A DNA stretch of 7,080 bases from Clostridia bacterium (GCA_016297915.1 JAEDFU010000028.1:1-7080); one strand, 5' to 3'. Positions 1-5,576 are shown, numbered from the stretch's first letter. Translations and numbers: made by a program. Notes: generated by a model not told the origin, from the sequence alone.

Positions 1-55
1 TCACGACAAATATTCGCTTTCACTCATATTGACATATCTCCACCTTCGGCACCAA
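1..55. repeat. Direct repeat, copy 1 (tRNA-3'-end-like, plus strand)
   Basis: This 55-base stretch is identical to 187-241, giving a period of 186 bases. The copy starts at the window edge, so it may extend further left. On the plus strand it ends CACCTTCGGCACCA, which has the form of a 7-base acceptor strand (CTTCGGC), an A discriminator and CCA. No T-arm (GGTTCGAATCC type) precedes it and no matching GCCGAAG 5' acceptor strand is present on the plus strand, so it is not an intact tRNA. A hairpin terminator follows immediately (55-86). It could be a remnant or mimic of a tRNA end, an attachment-site-like repeat, or a unit of a dispersed repeat family. Confidence 0.85.
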
Positions 56-86
56 AAAATTGCAAGTCGACATGACTTGCTTTTTT
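55..86. terminator. Bidirectional hairpin terminator inside the repeat array
   Basis: A 7-bp perfect stem GCAAGTC (62-68) / GACTTGC (74-80) encloses the 5-base loop GACAT. TTTTTT (81-86) follows on the plus strand, and an A-run (54-59) precedes it, giving a T-run on the minus strand. It directly follows the CACCA end of repeat copy 1, an arrangement usual for tRNA or small-RNA genes read on the plus strand. Confidence 0.7.
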
Positions 87-95
87 GTTGTCTTG

Positions 96-193
96 GTGGG
101 ATTGTGGGCTACTCGCCCACTCGAATAACTTTGTTATTCGTTTGAACCCGGTAGTCGTGAGCTTCCACGAGTGCAAGCCCTCCCACTCACGAC
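96..193. other. Highly self-complementary structured module
   Basis: Several exact complementary pairs are packed here. Local hairpins are GTGGGC (104-109)/GCCCAC (115-120), CGAATAAC (122-129)/GTTATTCG (133-140) and TCGTG (155-159)/CACGA (166-170). An outer stem GTGGGA (96-101)/TCCCAC (181-186) closes these into a multi-branch fold. Competing pairings are GGGCT (106-110)/AGCCC (176-180), ACTCG (111-115)/CGAGT (168-172) and the 8-bp GTCGTGAG (154-161)/CTCACGAC (186-193), the last reaching into repeat copy 2. This density suggests a structured RNA or a palindromic mobile repeat. No known RNA family is recognised. Which strand is transcribed is not evident. Confidence 0.5.
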
Positions 194-241
194 AAATATT
201 CGCTTTCACTCATATTGACATATCTCCACCTTCGGCACCAA
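187..241. repeat. Direct repeat, copy 2 (tRNA-3'-end-like, plus strand)
   Basis: Exact copy of 1-55, diverging after CACCAA. It carries the same CTTCGGCACCA end on the plus strand and is again followed within about 10 bases by a hairpin terminator (250-282), although that terminator has a different sequence from the one after copy 1. Conservation of the position but not the sequence of the terminator implies that the array ends here and abuts the operon terminator. Confidence 0.85.
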
Positions 242-249
242 GTAAACAA

Positions 250-282
250 AAAAGATATTAATGTTTTTTATTAATATCTTTT
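250..282 (-). terminator. Terminator of the lysS-degV-HD operon
   Basis: A perfect stem of 11 to 13 bp, AAGATATTAAT (252-262) / ATTAATATCTT (270-280) with flanking A-T pairs, has a 7-base loop. On the minus strand the run TTTTTTGTTT follows it. It lies about 70 bases beyond the stop codon of the HD-domain gene and is the first good terminator for that operon. The plus-strand side has only TTTTCC after it, so it should work mainly for minus-strand transcripts. Confidence 0.7.
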
Positions 283-289
283 CCATAAC

Positions 290-322
290 TTCAAAGACTA
301 GATTCTTTGAAATTTTTTATTT
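290..322 (+). terminator. Possible plus-strand hairpin terminator
   Basis: An 8-bp perfect stem TTCAAAGA (290-297) / TCTTTGAA (304-311) with the loop CTAGAT is followed on the plus strand by ATTTTTTATTT. No plus-strand gene is visible to its left in this window. It would stop any plus-strand transcript from the repeat region or from beyond the left edge before it enters the convergent operon. The stem is AT-rich, so efficiency is uncertain. Confidence 0.4.
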
Positions 323-353
323 ATTCAATTAAAATACTAAATTAAACTATCCT

Positions 354-947
354 CTAGTTATTACTATATCTAACCTCATCTAAGTATGTTGCTAGCATAT
401 CGCAGGTATGGAATAATGGTGCAAGCGGATATTTGTAATAGGCATCACTAAGACCATATGCTCCACCTCTTACTCTAGCATCAAATCCACCCATGTGCCA
501 ATTGATTATCATTGCCTCTTCGCGAGAAAGTCGCATAAATCCAGAGATAATATATACAGACTTTTCACCGTGTCCATATGGCAAACTATCATCTACAGTA
601 TAATATGGCACTTGAACCCAATTGCCGTCCACTTTTTTGTTACGAGTATCAACCTTAAATGTTTCAACTTTGCATATATCATGAAGTAATCCACATATAG
701 CAATTGTCTCATTAGAGACTTTTTCCAAATAATTTTCGCCAAACTCATTTTTTACAGCGTTCAAAAATCTATTGTATACATTTATCGAGTGCTCACAAAG
801 TCCACCCTCGTACGCATTATGAAACTGAGTGCTGGCAGGAGCTACAAAAAAATCTGATTTTTGCAAAAATTCTAGTAATTCCTTTGAGCCTTCCCTAGTT
901 ATATTGTTATTATAAATTTCCAAAAATTTTTCTTTTGCATTTTCCAT
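354..947 (-). CDS. HD-domain metal-dependent phosphohydrolase
   Basis: A 197-residue cytosolic protein of the HD superfamily, whose members are metal-dependent phosphohydrolases, often acting on nucleotides. Substrate is unknown. The visible metal-ligand set is H53 in GGLCEHS, H89-D90 in LLHDICK, H126 in PYGHGEKS, H151 in WHMGG and H180/D183 in HTCDMLATYLDE. The N-terminal helical part with FFVAPASTQFH (33-43) is typical of a small stand-alone HD family common in Clostridia and some phages. Length is normal for that family. It is the last gene of the lysS-degV operon. Its ATG lies 12 bases after the degV stop, and the only Shine-Dalgarno-like stretch is a weak AGAGAG, so coupling to degV translation is plausible. 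It ends in TAG. The family assignment is firm; the biological role is not. Confidence 0.9.
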   Translation of the reverse strand: MENAKEKFLEIYNNNITREGSKELLEFLQKSDFFVAPASTQFHNAYEGGLCEHSINVYNRFLNAVKNEFGENYLEKVSNETIAICGLLHDICKVETFKVDTRNKKVDGNWVQVPYYTVDDSLPYGHGEKSVYIISGFMRLSREEAMIINWHMGGFDARVRGGAYGLSDAYYKYPLAPLFHTCDMLATYLDEVRYSNN

Positions 948-959
948 TGACTTGCTCTC

Positions 960-1823
960 TTAATGAATTTTTCGATGTACATGAAAAGATATTCCAAGTA
1001 TTCCGCCACCAAGAAGTCCAACATTGCTAGGTGTCATTCTTTTTTTGAAAAGTTGAATATCCTCACCGTAATACTCTTTGATCTTTTGACAAAGTTCATC
1101 TGCTTGCGACTCATCATTTGTGTATACAACACCAATAGGATAATCTGCTACATTTTCCCCTGTTTGTCTAAGAACTTCAAGTAGTTTTGCTATAGATTTT
1201 TTCTTGCCACTAACTTTGTCACAAAGTTCAAGCTTGCCGTCCAAATTAATTGCTAGTATCGGCTTAATATTTAGTGCTGTGCCCGTTGTGACAAGACTAT
1301 GATCAATCAGTTGGTTATCTGCCATTTTTTGTAGACTATCGCACGCAAAGTATGTCTCGTATTCATTTGCAATGTCAAAAGAACTCTCAAAAATCTTATT
1401 TGAATCGTCACCTTTTCTATAGCACATTGCACATGCGTATGATACGAGACCTTGCCCTATAGATATATTTTTTGAGTCAATTAGTTTAAATACTCTCTCA
1501 GGATATTCGTTGCATAGCTCTTCGTGAGCACTATGCAAATTTTTGAGGTCAACAATCTCCTCACTTGAGTGAATATAAACGATATCGTCGCCCTGTTTTA
1601 GACATGGCTCAAATATATCTCTGTATTTCTTTTTGCTCAACTGAACATTTGCTATATCCAAACCTTTTTTGTGCTTGGAATAAAACTTAACCATGTCAAA
1701 ATCCTCAATATACTGACATGTTTCACTTTCTTTTTTGAAAGGCAAATTAATTATTTCAACACCCAATTTTTTGGCATCACTAGTGCACAAGTCACTTGCA
1801 CTATCTACAAAAAACAAACTCAT
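960..1823 (-). CDS. DegV-family (FakB-like) protein, divergent
   Basis: 287 residues, the usual DegV length. DegV/FakB proteins are cytosolic two-domain proteins that bind a fatty acid and present it to the FakA kinase. Visible landmarks are the N-terminal strand FFVDSASDL (4-12), IDSKNISIGQGL (115-126) matching the family's IDS..xSxGQG segment, the NIKPILAINLDGKLEL segment (185-200) and the glycine-rich C-terminal VGLLGGGILGISF (268-280). Two motifs usually contacting lipid are altered. The TSQPS element is replaced by ANVQLS (58-63), and the usual SSxLSGTY element reads HSSEEIVDLKNL (85-96). It may therefore bind a different ligand. GGAG lies 5 bases before the ATG, and the lysS stop is 10 bases upstream, so it is co-transcribed with lysS. 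No FakA gene is visible in the window. Confidence 0.88.
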   Translation of the reverse strand: MSLFFVDSASDLCTSDAKKLGVEIINLPFKKESETCQYIEDFDMVKFYSKHKKGLDIANVQLSKKKYRDIFEPCLKQGDDIVYIHSSEEIVDLKNLHSAHEELCNEYPERVFKLIDSKNISIGQGLVSYACAMCYRKGDDSNKIFESSFDIANEYETYFACDSLQKMADNQLIDHSLVTTGTALNIKPILAINLDGKLELCDKVSGKKKSIAKLLEVLRQTGENVADYPIGVVYTNDESQADELCQKIKEYYGEDIQLFKKRMTPSNVGLLGGGILGISFHVHRKIH

Positions 1824-1833
1824 ACTTTCTCCA

Positions 1834-3297
1834 TTATTTCATTATAGGGAACAAAACTGTATCTCTAATATTTGGCAAATCATAGATAAGCATAATAAAT
1901 CTATCTATTCCAAACCCAAGTCCGCTCATTGGAGGCATACCATGTTCCATGGACTTTAGGAAATCCTCATCCAAATCCATAGTCTCTTCGTCCCCATTAG
2001 CTTTTTCAATCAATTGTTGCATCAAAGTCTCTCTTTGAATAACTGGGTCAACAAGTTCAGAGTATGCATTACAAATTTCTGCACCACACACTACAACTTG
2101 GAATACATCTGTAACTCTTTTGTCGTTATCGTTACGACGAGCTAGAGTTTTGAGAACTGCTGGGTAGTTATATAGTATTGTAGGCCCAACCATTCCCTCT
2201 CTTATTTTTCTCTTGTAAATATAATCAATAAGTGTTCTTACAGATTTACACTCTTCCAAATCAGTTTTTGTAAAGAGCCCTCGGTCAATAACTTTTTGCT
2301 TAAACTCGTCCAATTCCTCGATATCAAGAAAATCAAAGCCCAAAATCTTTTTCATTTCCTCAACATAATTGACTCTTTGCCACTCGCCACCAAAATCTAT
2401 CTCTTGACCTTGATAAGTAATTTTGAGTGTTCCAAGTGTATCCATAAGTAGTTTTTGAACCAAGTTTTTGAAAAATACAATATTTTGCTCGTAATTCCAG
2501 TATCCAGCATACCACTCAACCTGAGTAAACTCTTGCAAGTGAGTTGCATCCATACCCTCGTTTCTAAAATCTTTGCCAAGTTCAAAAACCTTAGTAATTC
2601 CACCAGCAACTGCTTGTTTTAGCCAAGTCTCAAATGCAATTCTAAGATTGCAATCAAGGTCAAGTGCATTGTGATGAGTAAAGAAAGGTTTTGCCGAAGC
2701 TCCAGAAACTGCTGTTTGCAAAATTGGAGACTCAATTTCCATAAAGCCATTATCTTCCAAATATCTACGAATAGTAGAAACAACCTTGCTTCTGCCAAGG
2801 AAAACTTTTCGAGTATCTTCGTTTGTTATAAGGTCAAGATATCTTTGTCTATATCTAGTCTCAATGTCAGTAAGTCCATGAAATTTCTCTGGCAAAGGTA
2901 GCATTGCTTTGCTAAGTAATTTGTAATCAAGTGCCCTTACAGTAATCTCACCTGTTTGAGTTGCATACATCTCACCCTCAATACCAACAAAGTCAGCAAT
3001 ATCCACAAAATCCTTAAAGAATTTGTACTTATCCTCAGGAATTTCGTTTACAGATAGAGACACTTGTATTTTGGCGTATATGTCGCTAAGTTGGATAAAC
3101 ATAAATTTACCAAAAGCTCTACGAAAAGTTATTCTACCAGCTACTCTAACTTTGCTATCCATAGGCAAACTTCTGGCCTCAAGTAGCGTATGTGTTACAT
3201 CATATTTATCTGCATAAGGATTAATTCCCATAGCTTTGAGATCACTTATTTTTTTTGCTCTAATATCTACTTCTTTGTATAGATTTTCTTCTTGCAT
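1834..3297 (-). CDS. lysS: Lysine--tRNA ligase, class II
   Basis: 487 residues, normal for bacterial LysRS (about 490-500). It charges tRNA-Lys with lysine using ATP in the cytosol. The N-terminal OB-fold anticodon-binding domain runs roughly 48-128. The catalytic domain follows and starts with a PLPEKFHGLTDIETRYRQRYLDL segment (134-156). Motif 1 is GFMEIESPIL (184-193), motif 2 is FELGKDFRNEG (238-248) with R245 and E247, and motif 3 is GLGFGIDRF (459-467) with R466. Residues matching the lysine pocket of E. coli LysRS are kept: E223, E261, Y263, N410 and E414. The motif 2 loop is unusual, THLQEFTQVEWY (252-263) instead of the common RHNPEFTMLELY. AAGGA lies 8 bases before the ATG. It is the first gene of an operon with degV and the HD gene, driven by the promoter at 3373-3401. 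Confidence 0.97.
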   Translation of the reverse strand: MQEENLYKEVDIRAKKISDLKAMGINPYADKYDVTHTLLEARSLPMDSKVRVAGRITFRRAFGKFMFIQLSDIYAKIQVSLSVNEIPEDKYKFFKDFVDIADFVGIEGEMYATQTGEITVRALDYKLLSKAMLPLPEKFHGLTDIETRYRQRYLDLITNEDTRKVFLGRSKVVSTIRRYLEDNGFMEIESPILQTAVSGASAKPFFTHHNALDLDCNLRIAFETWLKQAVAGGITKVFELGKDFRNEGMDATHLQEFTQVEWYAGYWNYEQNIVFFKNLVQKLLMDTLGTLKITYQGQEIDFGGEWQRVNYVEEMKKILGFDFLDIEELDEFKQKVIDRGLFTKTDLEECKSVRTLIDYIYKRKIREGMVGPTILYNYPAVLKTLARRNDNDKRVTDVFQVVVCGAEICNAYSELVDPVIQRETLMQQLIEKANGDEETMDLDEDFLKSMEHGMPPMSGLGFGIDRFIMLIYDLPNIRDTVLFPIMK

Positions 3298-3315
3298 TTT
3301 GTCCGTCCTTATTAT

Positions 3316-3342
3316 CCCTCACCAAAACATTGTGTATGAGGG
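3316..3342 (-). promoter_or_regulatory. Hairpin in the lysS 5' leader
   Basis: CCCTCA (3316-3321) and TGAGGG (3337-3342) form a 6-bp GC-rich stem with a 15-base loop. It lies in the predicted leader of about 70 bases, just upstream of the AAGGA ribosome binding site. It could modulate lysS translation or stabilise the mRNA. It is too small for a T-box or lysine riboswitch, and no T-box sequence is seen. Confidence 0.35.
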
Positions 3343-3372
3343 CATACTATATTACTTATATTTTACTATAAT

Positions 3373-3401
3373 ATATTAACAAAGCAATCATTCATTGTCA
3401 A
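3373..3401 (-). promoter_or_regulatory. Sigma-A-type promoter for lysS-degV-HD
   Basis: On the minus strand, a perfect -35 TTGACA (3401-3396) is separated by 17 bases from the -10 TAATAT (3378-3373). Transcription should start near 3366, giving a leader of about 70 bases to the lysS ATG. The -35 begins only 8 bases beyond the stop codon of the upstream lytic transglycosylase gene. lysS can therefore be expressed independently of the gpr transcript, although no terminator separates them. Confidence 0.8.
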
Positions 3402-3409
3402 TAAAAAGA

Positions 3410-3946
3410 TTATCTGTAATTCAAAATATTTTTGTACATAAACTTAGAAATTTTGTATTTTTTCAAGTAATTTTCAGTCTCTTTTACCGGCAGATTGTCT
3501 ATCTCTCCAAACTTATTAATATTCCCATAAGACATCCACATTTTTACATTGCTAAATCCCCAATTGTAAGCAGATAGAGCATTAATTTCGTTGCCGTCAA
3601 ACATGTCCAACAAATATCTCAAATAATAAGTGCCGAGCCTAATATTGATATTTTCATCAAACAAATCGCCATATTCAATTTTTAGATTTAGTCTTTTTGC
3701 AACATCATAGGCCGTACTAGGCATAAGTTGCATAAGCCCCACTGCTCCAACACTTGAAACCGAATTTTTGTCATAATTACTTTCGATGTTTATAACACTT
3801 GCCACCAAAGAATTATCTACACCGTACTCGGCACTATACTTGTCTATAATGCTTTTGTATTTGGTCGGATATCTAAAGACAACAAAAAGAATTGCAATCA
3901 GTGCAATTGCAAAAAATATTGCCAAAATCCTAAATGTCCTCTTCAT
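3410..3946 (-). CDS. Membrane-anchored SLT-domain lytic transglycosylase
   Basis: 178 residues. A hydrophobic N-terminal segment (about 7-25) after MKRTFR is an uncleaved-type signal anchor, putting the rest outside the membrane. The remainder is a Slt/lysozyme-like domain that cleaves peptidoglycan between MurNAc and GlcNAc to leave 1,6-anhydroMurNAc. Visible motifs are the catalytic glutamate E55 in INIESNYD, VGAVGLMQLMPSTA (66-79), ALSAYNWG (123-130) in place of the usual AYNAG, and LPVKETENYLKK (152-163). Length is typical of the short SLT proteins of Clostridia. It starts 23 bases after the gpr stop and probably shares its transcript. There is no clear Shine-Dalgarno sequence, but an in-frame TAA lies 6 bases upstream of this ATG, so no earlier start is possible. 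In Bacillus the gene after gpr is spoIIP, another peptidoglycan hydrolase. A sporulation role here is inference. Confidence 0.92.
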   Translation of the reverse strand: MKRTFRILAIFFAIALIAILFVVFRYPTKYKSIIDKYSAEYGVDNSLVASVINIESNYDKNSVSSVGAVGLMQLMPSTAYDVAKRLNLKIEYGDLFDENINIRLGTYYLRYLLDMFDGNEINALSAYNWGFSNVKMWMSYGNINKFGEIDNLPVKETENYLKKYKISKFMYKNILNYR

Positions 3947-3969
3947 AAAATTATTTTATGAAAAATGTA

Positions 3970-4875
3970 TTAGTTTAATGCGTCAACACCAAGAGACTTG
4001 TTGATAGCTTTGGAAATTATATTTGCTAGTATCTGAGTACACTCCTCAATATCTTTGAGAGTCACAATTTCCTCCAAATCAGTATTCAAAACATCCCTCA
4101 AATCTTTGAGCAGAGTTACAAATTTCCCCATATTTGCAAGATTTTTTGCACTTTGCATAGTACTATTAATTCTTTGCAAATCTATTCCTTTTTGATACAA
4201 ACTTTCGCTTACAAAAGTGCTCGCATAGATAAGTAGCGGAACTCCAATTGAGACGACCTTGTTTGCAAGGTCTCCACTTAAGCATTTTCGCCTATTCCCA
4301 ATCCCACTGCCAGGACATATTCCTGTATTGGTCACTTGAATAGACTTACCAAGCCTCGACGAACTACTAGCACATAGGCTGTCTATAAATATAATAATTG
4401 TAGGCTTTACTTTATCTATAATTCCGCTTACTATGTCATATGTCTCAATGCCAGTTAGTCCCAAAACCGATGGGCATACTGCCATAACTTTGGGATAATT
4501 TCCTCCAAAGGTTATATTGATATTTTTAATAACTTGAGTACCAAGACTATCCGCACTAATGTGTCTGTTGCCAAGCCCAACAACAAGCACCCTATCTTTT
4601 ATTTTTATTTCCCCAACTAGACTTTGCAACACTCCTGCAAAAACATCTACCGCTTTTGCAATTCTTTTTTTGCTAAGTTCAAGCGGACTGGGAATGCTTA
4701 AAAGTTTGTATTTGCCTGGTTGTTTTTTGTAGAGTTTGGACTCTTCAGAATTTTTGACCTCGAATTCTTCCAACAAAAACTCACCTAGGTTTGTTGATGT
4801 TACTGCCAAATCATTTTCACTTTCAGTCTTGAGTTTTAACTGATCAAATATTATATCCGAAACAAATTTTTTCAT
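3970..4875 (-). CDS. gpr: Germination protease GPR (spore protease, peptidase family A25)
   Basis: 301 residues; Bacillus GPR is about 370, so this is a compact version, shortened mainly after residue 220. GPR is made in the forespore as a zymogen and degrades the small acid-soluble DNA-binding proteins at germination. The segment NDLAV (21-25) corresponds to the TDLAVE at the Bacillus autoprocessing site, suggesting a propeptide of about 20 residues. The core is well conserved: VVGLGNRHISADSLG (98-112) with D109, VLGLTGIETYDIVSG (137-151), FIDSL (163-167) with D165, and TGICPGSGIGNRRKCLS (184-200). D109 and D165 align with the two aspartates considered catalytic. It is divergent from rpsT, as in Bacillus, and is followed by a lytic transglycosylase. 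No convincing Shine-Dalgarno sequence or sigma-A promoter precedes it. Forespore sigma factors would be expected, but no clear match was found. Confidence 0.95.
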   Translation of the reverse strand: MKKFVSDIIFDQLKLKTESENDLAVTSTNLGEFLLEEFEVKNSEESKLYKKQPGKYKLLSIPSPLELSKKRIAKAVDVFAGVLQSLVGEIKIKDRVLVVGLGNRHISADSLGTQVIKNINITFGGNYPKVMAVCPSVLGLTGIETYDIVSGIIDKVKPTIIIFIDSLCASSSSRLGKSIQVTNTGICPGSGIGNRRKCLSGDLANKVVSIGVPLLIYASTFVSESLYQKGIDLQRINSTMQSAKNLANMGKFVTLLKDLRDVLNTDLEEIVTLKDIEECTQILANIISKAINKSLGVDALN

Positions 4876-5064
4876 AAAAAAATTATTGACAAAAATCCAA
4901 ATATCTAACAGACAAAAAATAAAATTATTGTTAGCTTTGCCACATTACATATTTAGCAAACATTTATAAATTTAAGAAAATGCAAAATAGTTCTTGATTT
5001 TTAAAAAGAATTATGCTAAAATAGTGCAGATTTCAATTAATAAGATAAAATCAAGGAGAAAATA
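4876..5064. other. Divergent gpr/rpsT intergenic region
   Basis: 189 bases, very AT-rich. The rpsT promoter and leader occupy 4994-5064. On the gpr side the only structure noticed is the inverted repeat CTAACA (4905-4910)/TGTTAG (4929-4934), with an 18-base A/T-rich spacer, 30 bases from the gpr ATG. No sigma-F/G box pair with correct spacing could be identified by eye, so the gpr promoter is unassigned. Confidence 0.5.
4994..5022 (+). promoter_or_regulatory. Sigma-A-type promoter for rpsT
   Basis: TTGATT (4994-4999), a 17-base spacer and TAAAAT (5017-5022), with an extended -10 TG at 5014-5015. The predicted start is near 5029, leaving a leader of about 36 bases with AAGGAGA (5053-5059) just before the ATG at 5065. 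Confidence 0.8.
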
Positions 5065-5571
5065 ATGGCTAATATCAAATCAGCAAAAAAGAGAATTAAC
5101 ACAATTCAAAGAAGAAGAGAAGAAAACAAATTTGTTAAGGCTACTATTGCTACTCAAATCAAAAAGTTTAGAAAACTTATTGAAACTGGCAAAGTTGACG
5201 AAGCAGAAAAATTCAGCAAAGAAGTTTACTCTTATATTGATAGCGCATGTAGCAAGGGCGTAATCCACAAAAACAACGCTAGCAGAAAGATCGGTAGACT
5301 TGCAGAAACTCTTTACAAAGCAAAAGCATCTGCAAAAGACACAAAAGTAGTTGAAAAAACTGAAGCGAAAGTTGAAGAGAAACCTGTTGAAACAGAAGTA
5401 AAAGCAGAGAAGAAAACAACAAGAAAAACAACTGCAAAAAAAGAAACTACAAAAAAAGAAACTGCAAAAAAAGAAACTGCAAAGAAAGCAACTGCAAAGA
5501 AAGCAACTACTGATGACAAAAAAGTAGAAAAGAAAACTACTACAAAAAAAGCTACAAAAAAAGCTGAGTAA
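5065..5571 (+). CDS. rpsT: Small ribosomal subunit protein S20 with long basic C-terminal tail
   Basis: S20 binds 16S rRNA and helps assemble the 30S subunit. Residues 1-88 form a normal complete S20: MANIKSAKKRI at the start, a basic helix QRRREENK, and the signature VIHKNNASRKIGRLAETLYKAKA (66-88). Typical S20 is 85-90 residues, whereas this protein has 168. The extra part begins with a mixed acidic/basic stretch (94-117, rich in VEKTE and VEEK) and continues as Lys/Thr/Ala repeats. Five 5-residue units, TAKKE, TTKKE, TAKKE, TAKKA and TAKKA, occupy 123-147. The tail resembles histone-H1-type nucleic-acid-binding tails and should be disordered. AAGGAG lies 6 bases before the ATG. Two in-frame stops (TAATAA) end the gene, followed by a strong terminator, so it is monocistronic. 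The S20 identity is certain; the tail's function is unknown. Confidence 0.97.
   Translation: MANIKSAKKRINTIQRRREENKFVKATIATQIKKFRKLIETGKVDEAEKFSKEVYSYIDSACSKGVIHKNNASRKIGRLAETLYKAKASAKDTKVVEKTEAKVEEKPVETEVKAEKKTTRKTTAKKETTKKETAKKETAKKATAKKATTDDKKVEKKTTTKKATKKAE
5431..5505 (+). repeat. Five 15-base tandem repeats in the rpsT tail
   Basis: Units start at 5431, 5446, 5461, 5476 and 5491. The first three follow ACT(G/A)CAAAAAAAGAA and the last two ACTGCAAAGAAAGCA. Each is five codons (Thr-Ala/Thr-Lys-Lys-Glu/Ala), so changes in copy number keep the reading frame. The first three units each contain a run of seven A, and two more A7 runs follow near 5541-5560. Confidence 0.9.
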
Positions 5572-5576
5572 TAAAC

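Noticed and set aside
24..209. A 61-residue protein-coding gene on the minus strand
   Set aside because: GTG start with a poorly spaced ribosome binding site, passes through a terminator hairpin and several stems, and has no recognisable family. Kept only as a finding about the repeat period.
1..241. Intact tRNA gene on the plus strand ending in CTTCGGCACCA
   Set aside because: No GCCGAAG 5' acceptor strand and no T-arm precede the CCA end. The TTTGAACCCGG at 141-151 reads as a T-loop only on the other strand and has no matching stem.
1..241. CRISPR array
   Set aside because: Only two copies, a 55-base repeat and a spacer of 131 bases, with internal palindromes in the spacer; no cas genes in the window.
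3298..3372. T-box or lysine riboswitch upstream of lysS
   Set aside because: The predicted leader is only about 70 bases and no conserved T-box sequence or multi-helix lysine aptamer is visible.
4876..5040. Sigma-F or sigma-G promoter for gpr
   Set aside because: A CATAATT-like -10 occurs near 5010 on the minus strand, but the nearest -35-like element is too close and the leader would be over 100 bases. The match is not good enough to call.
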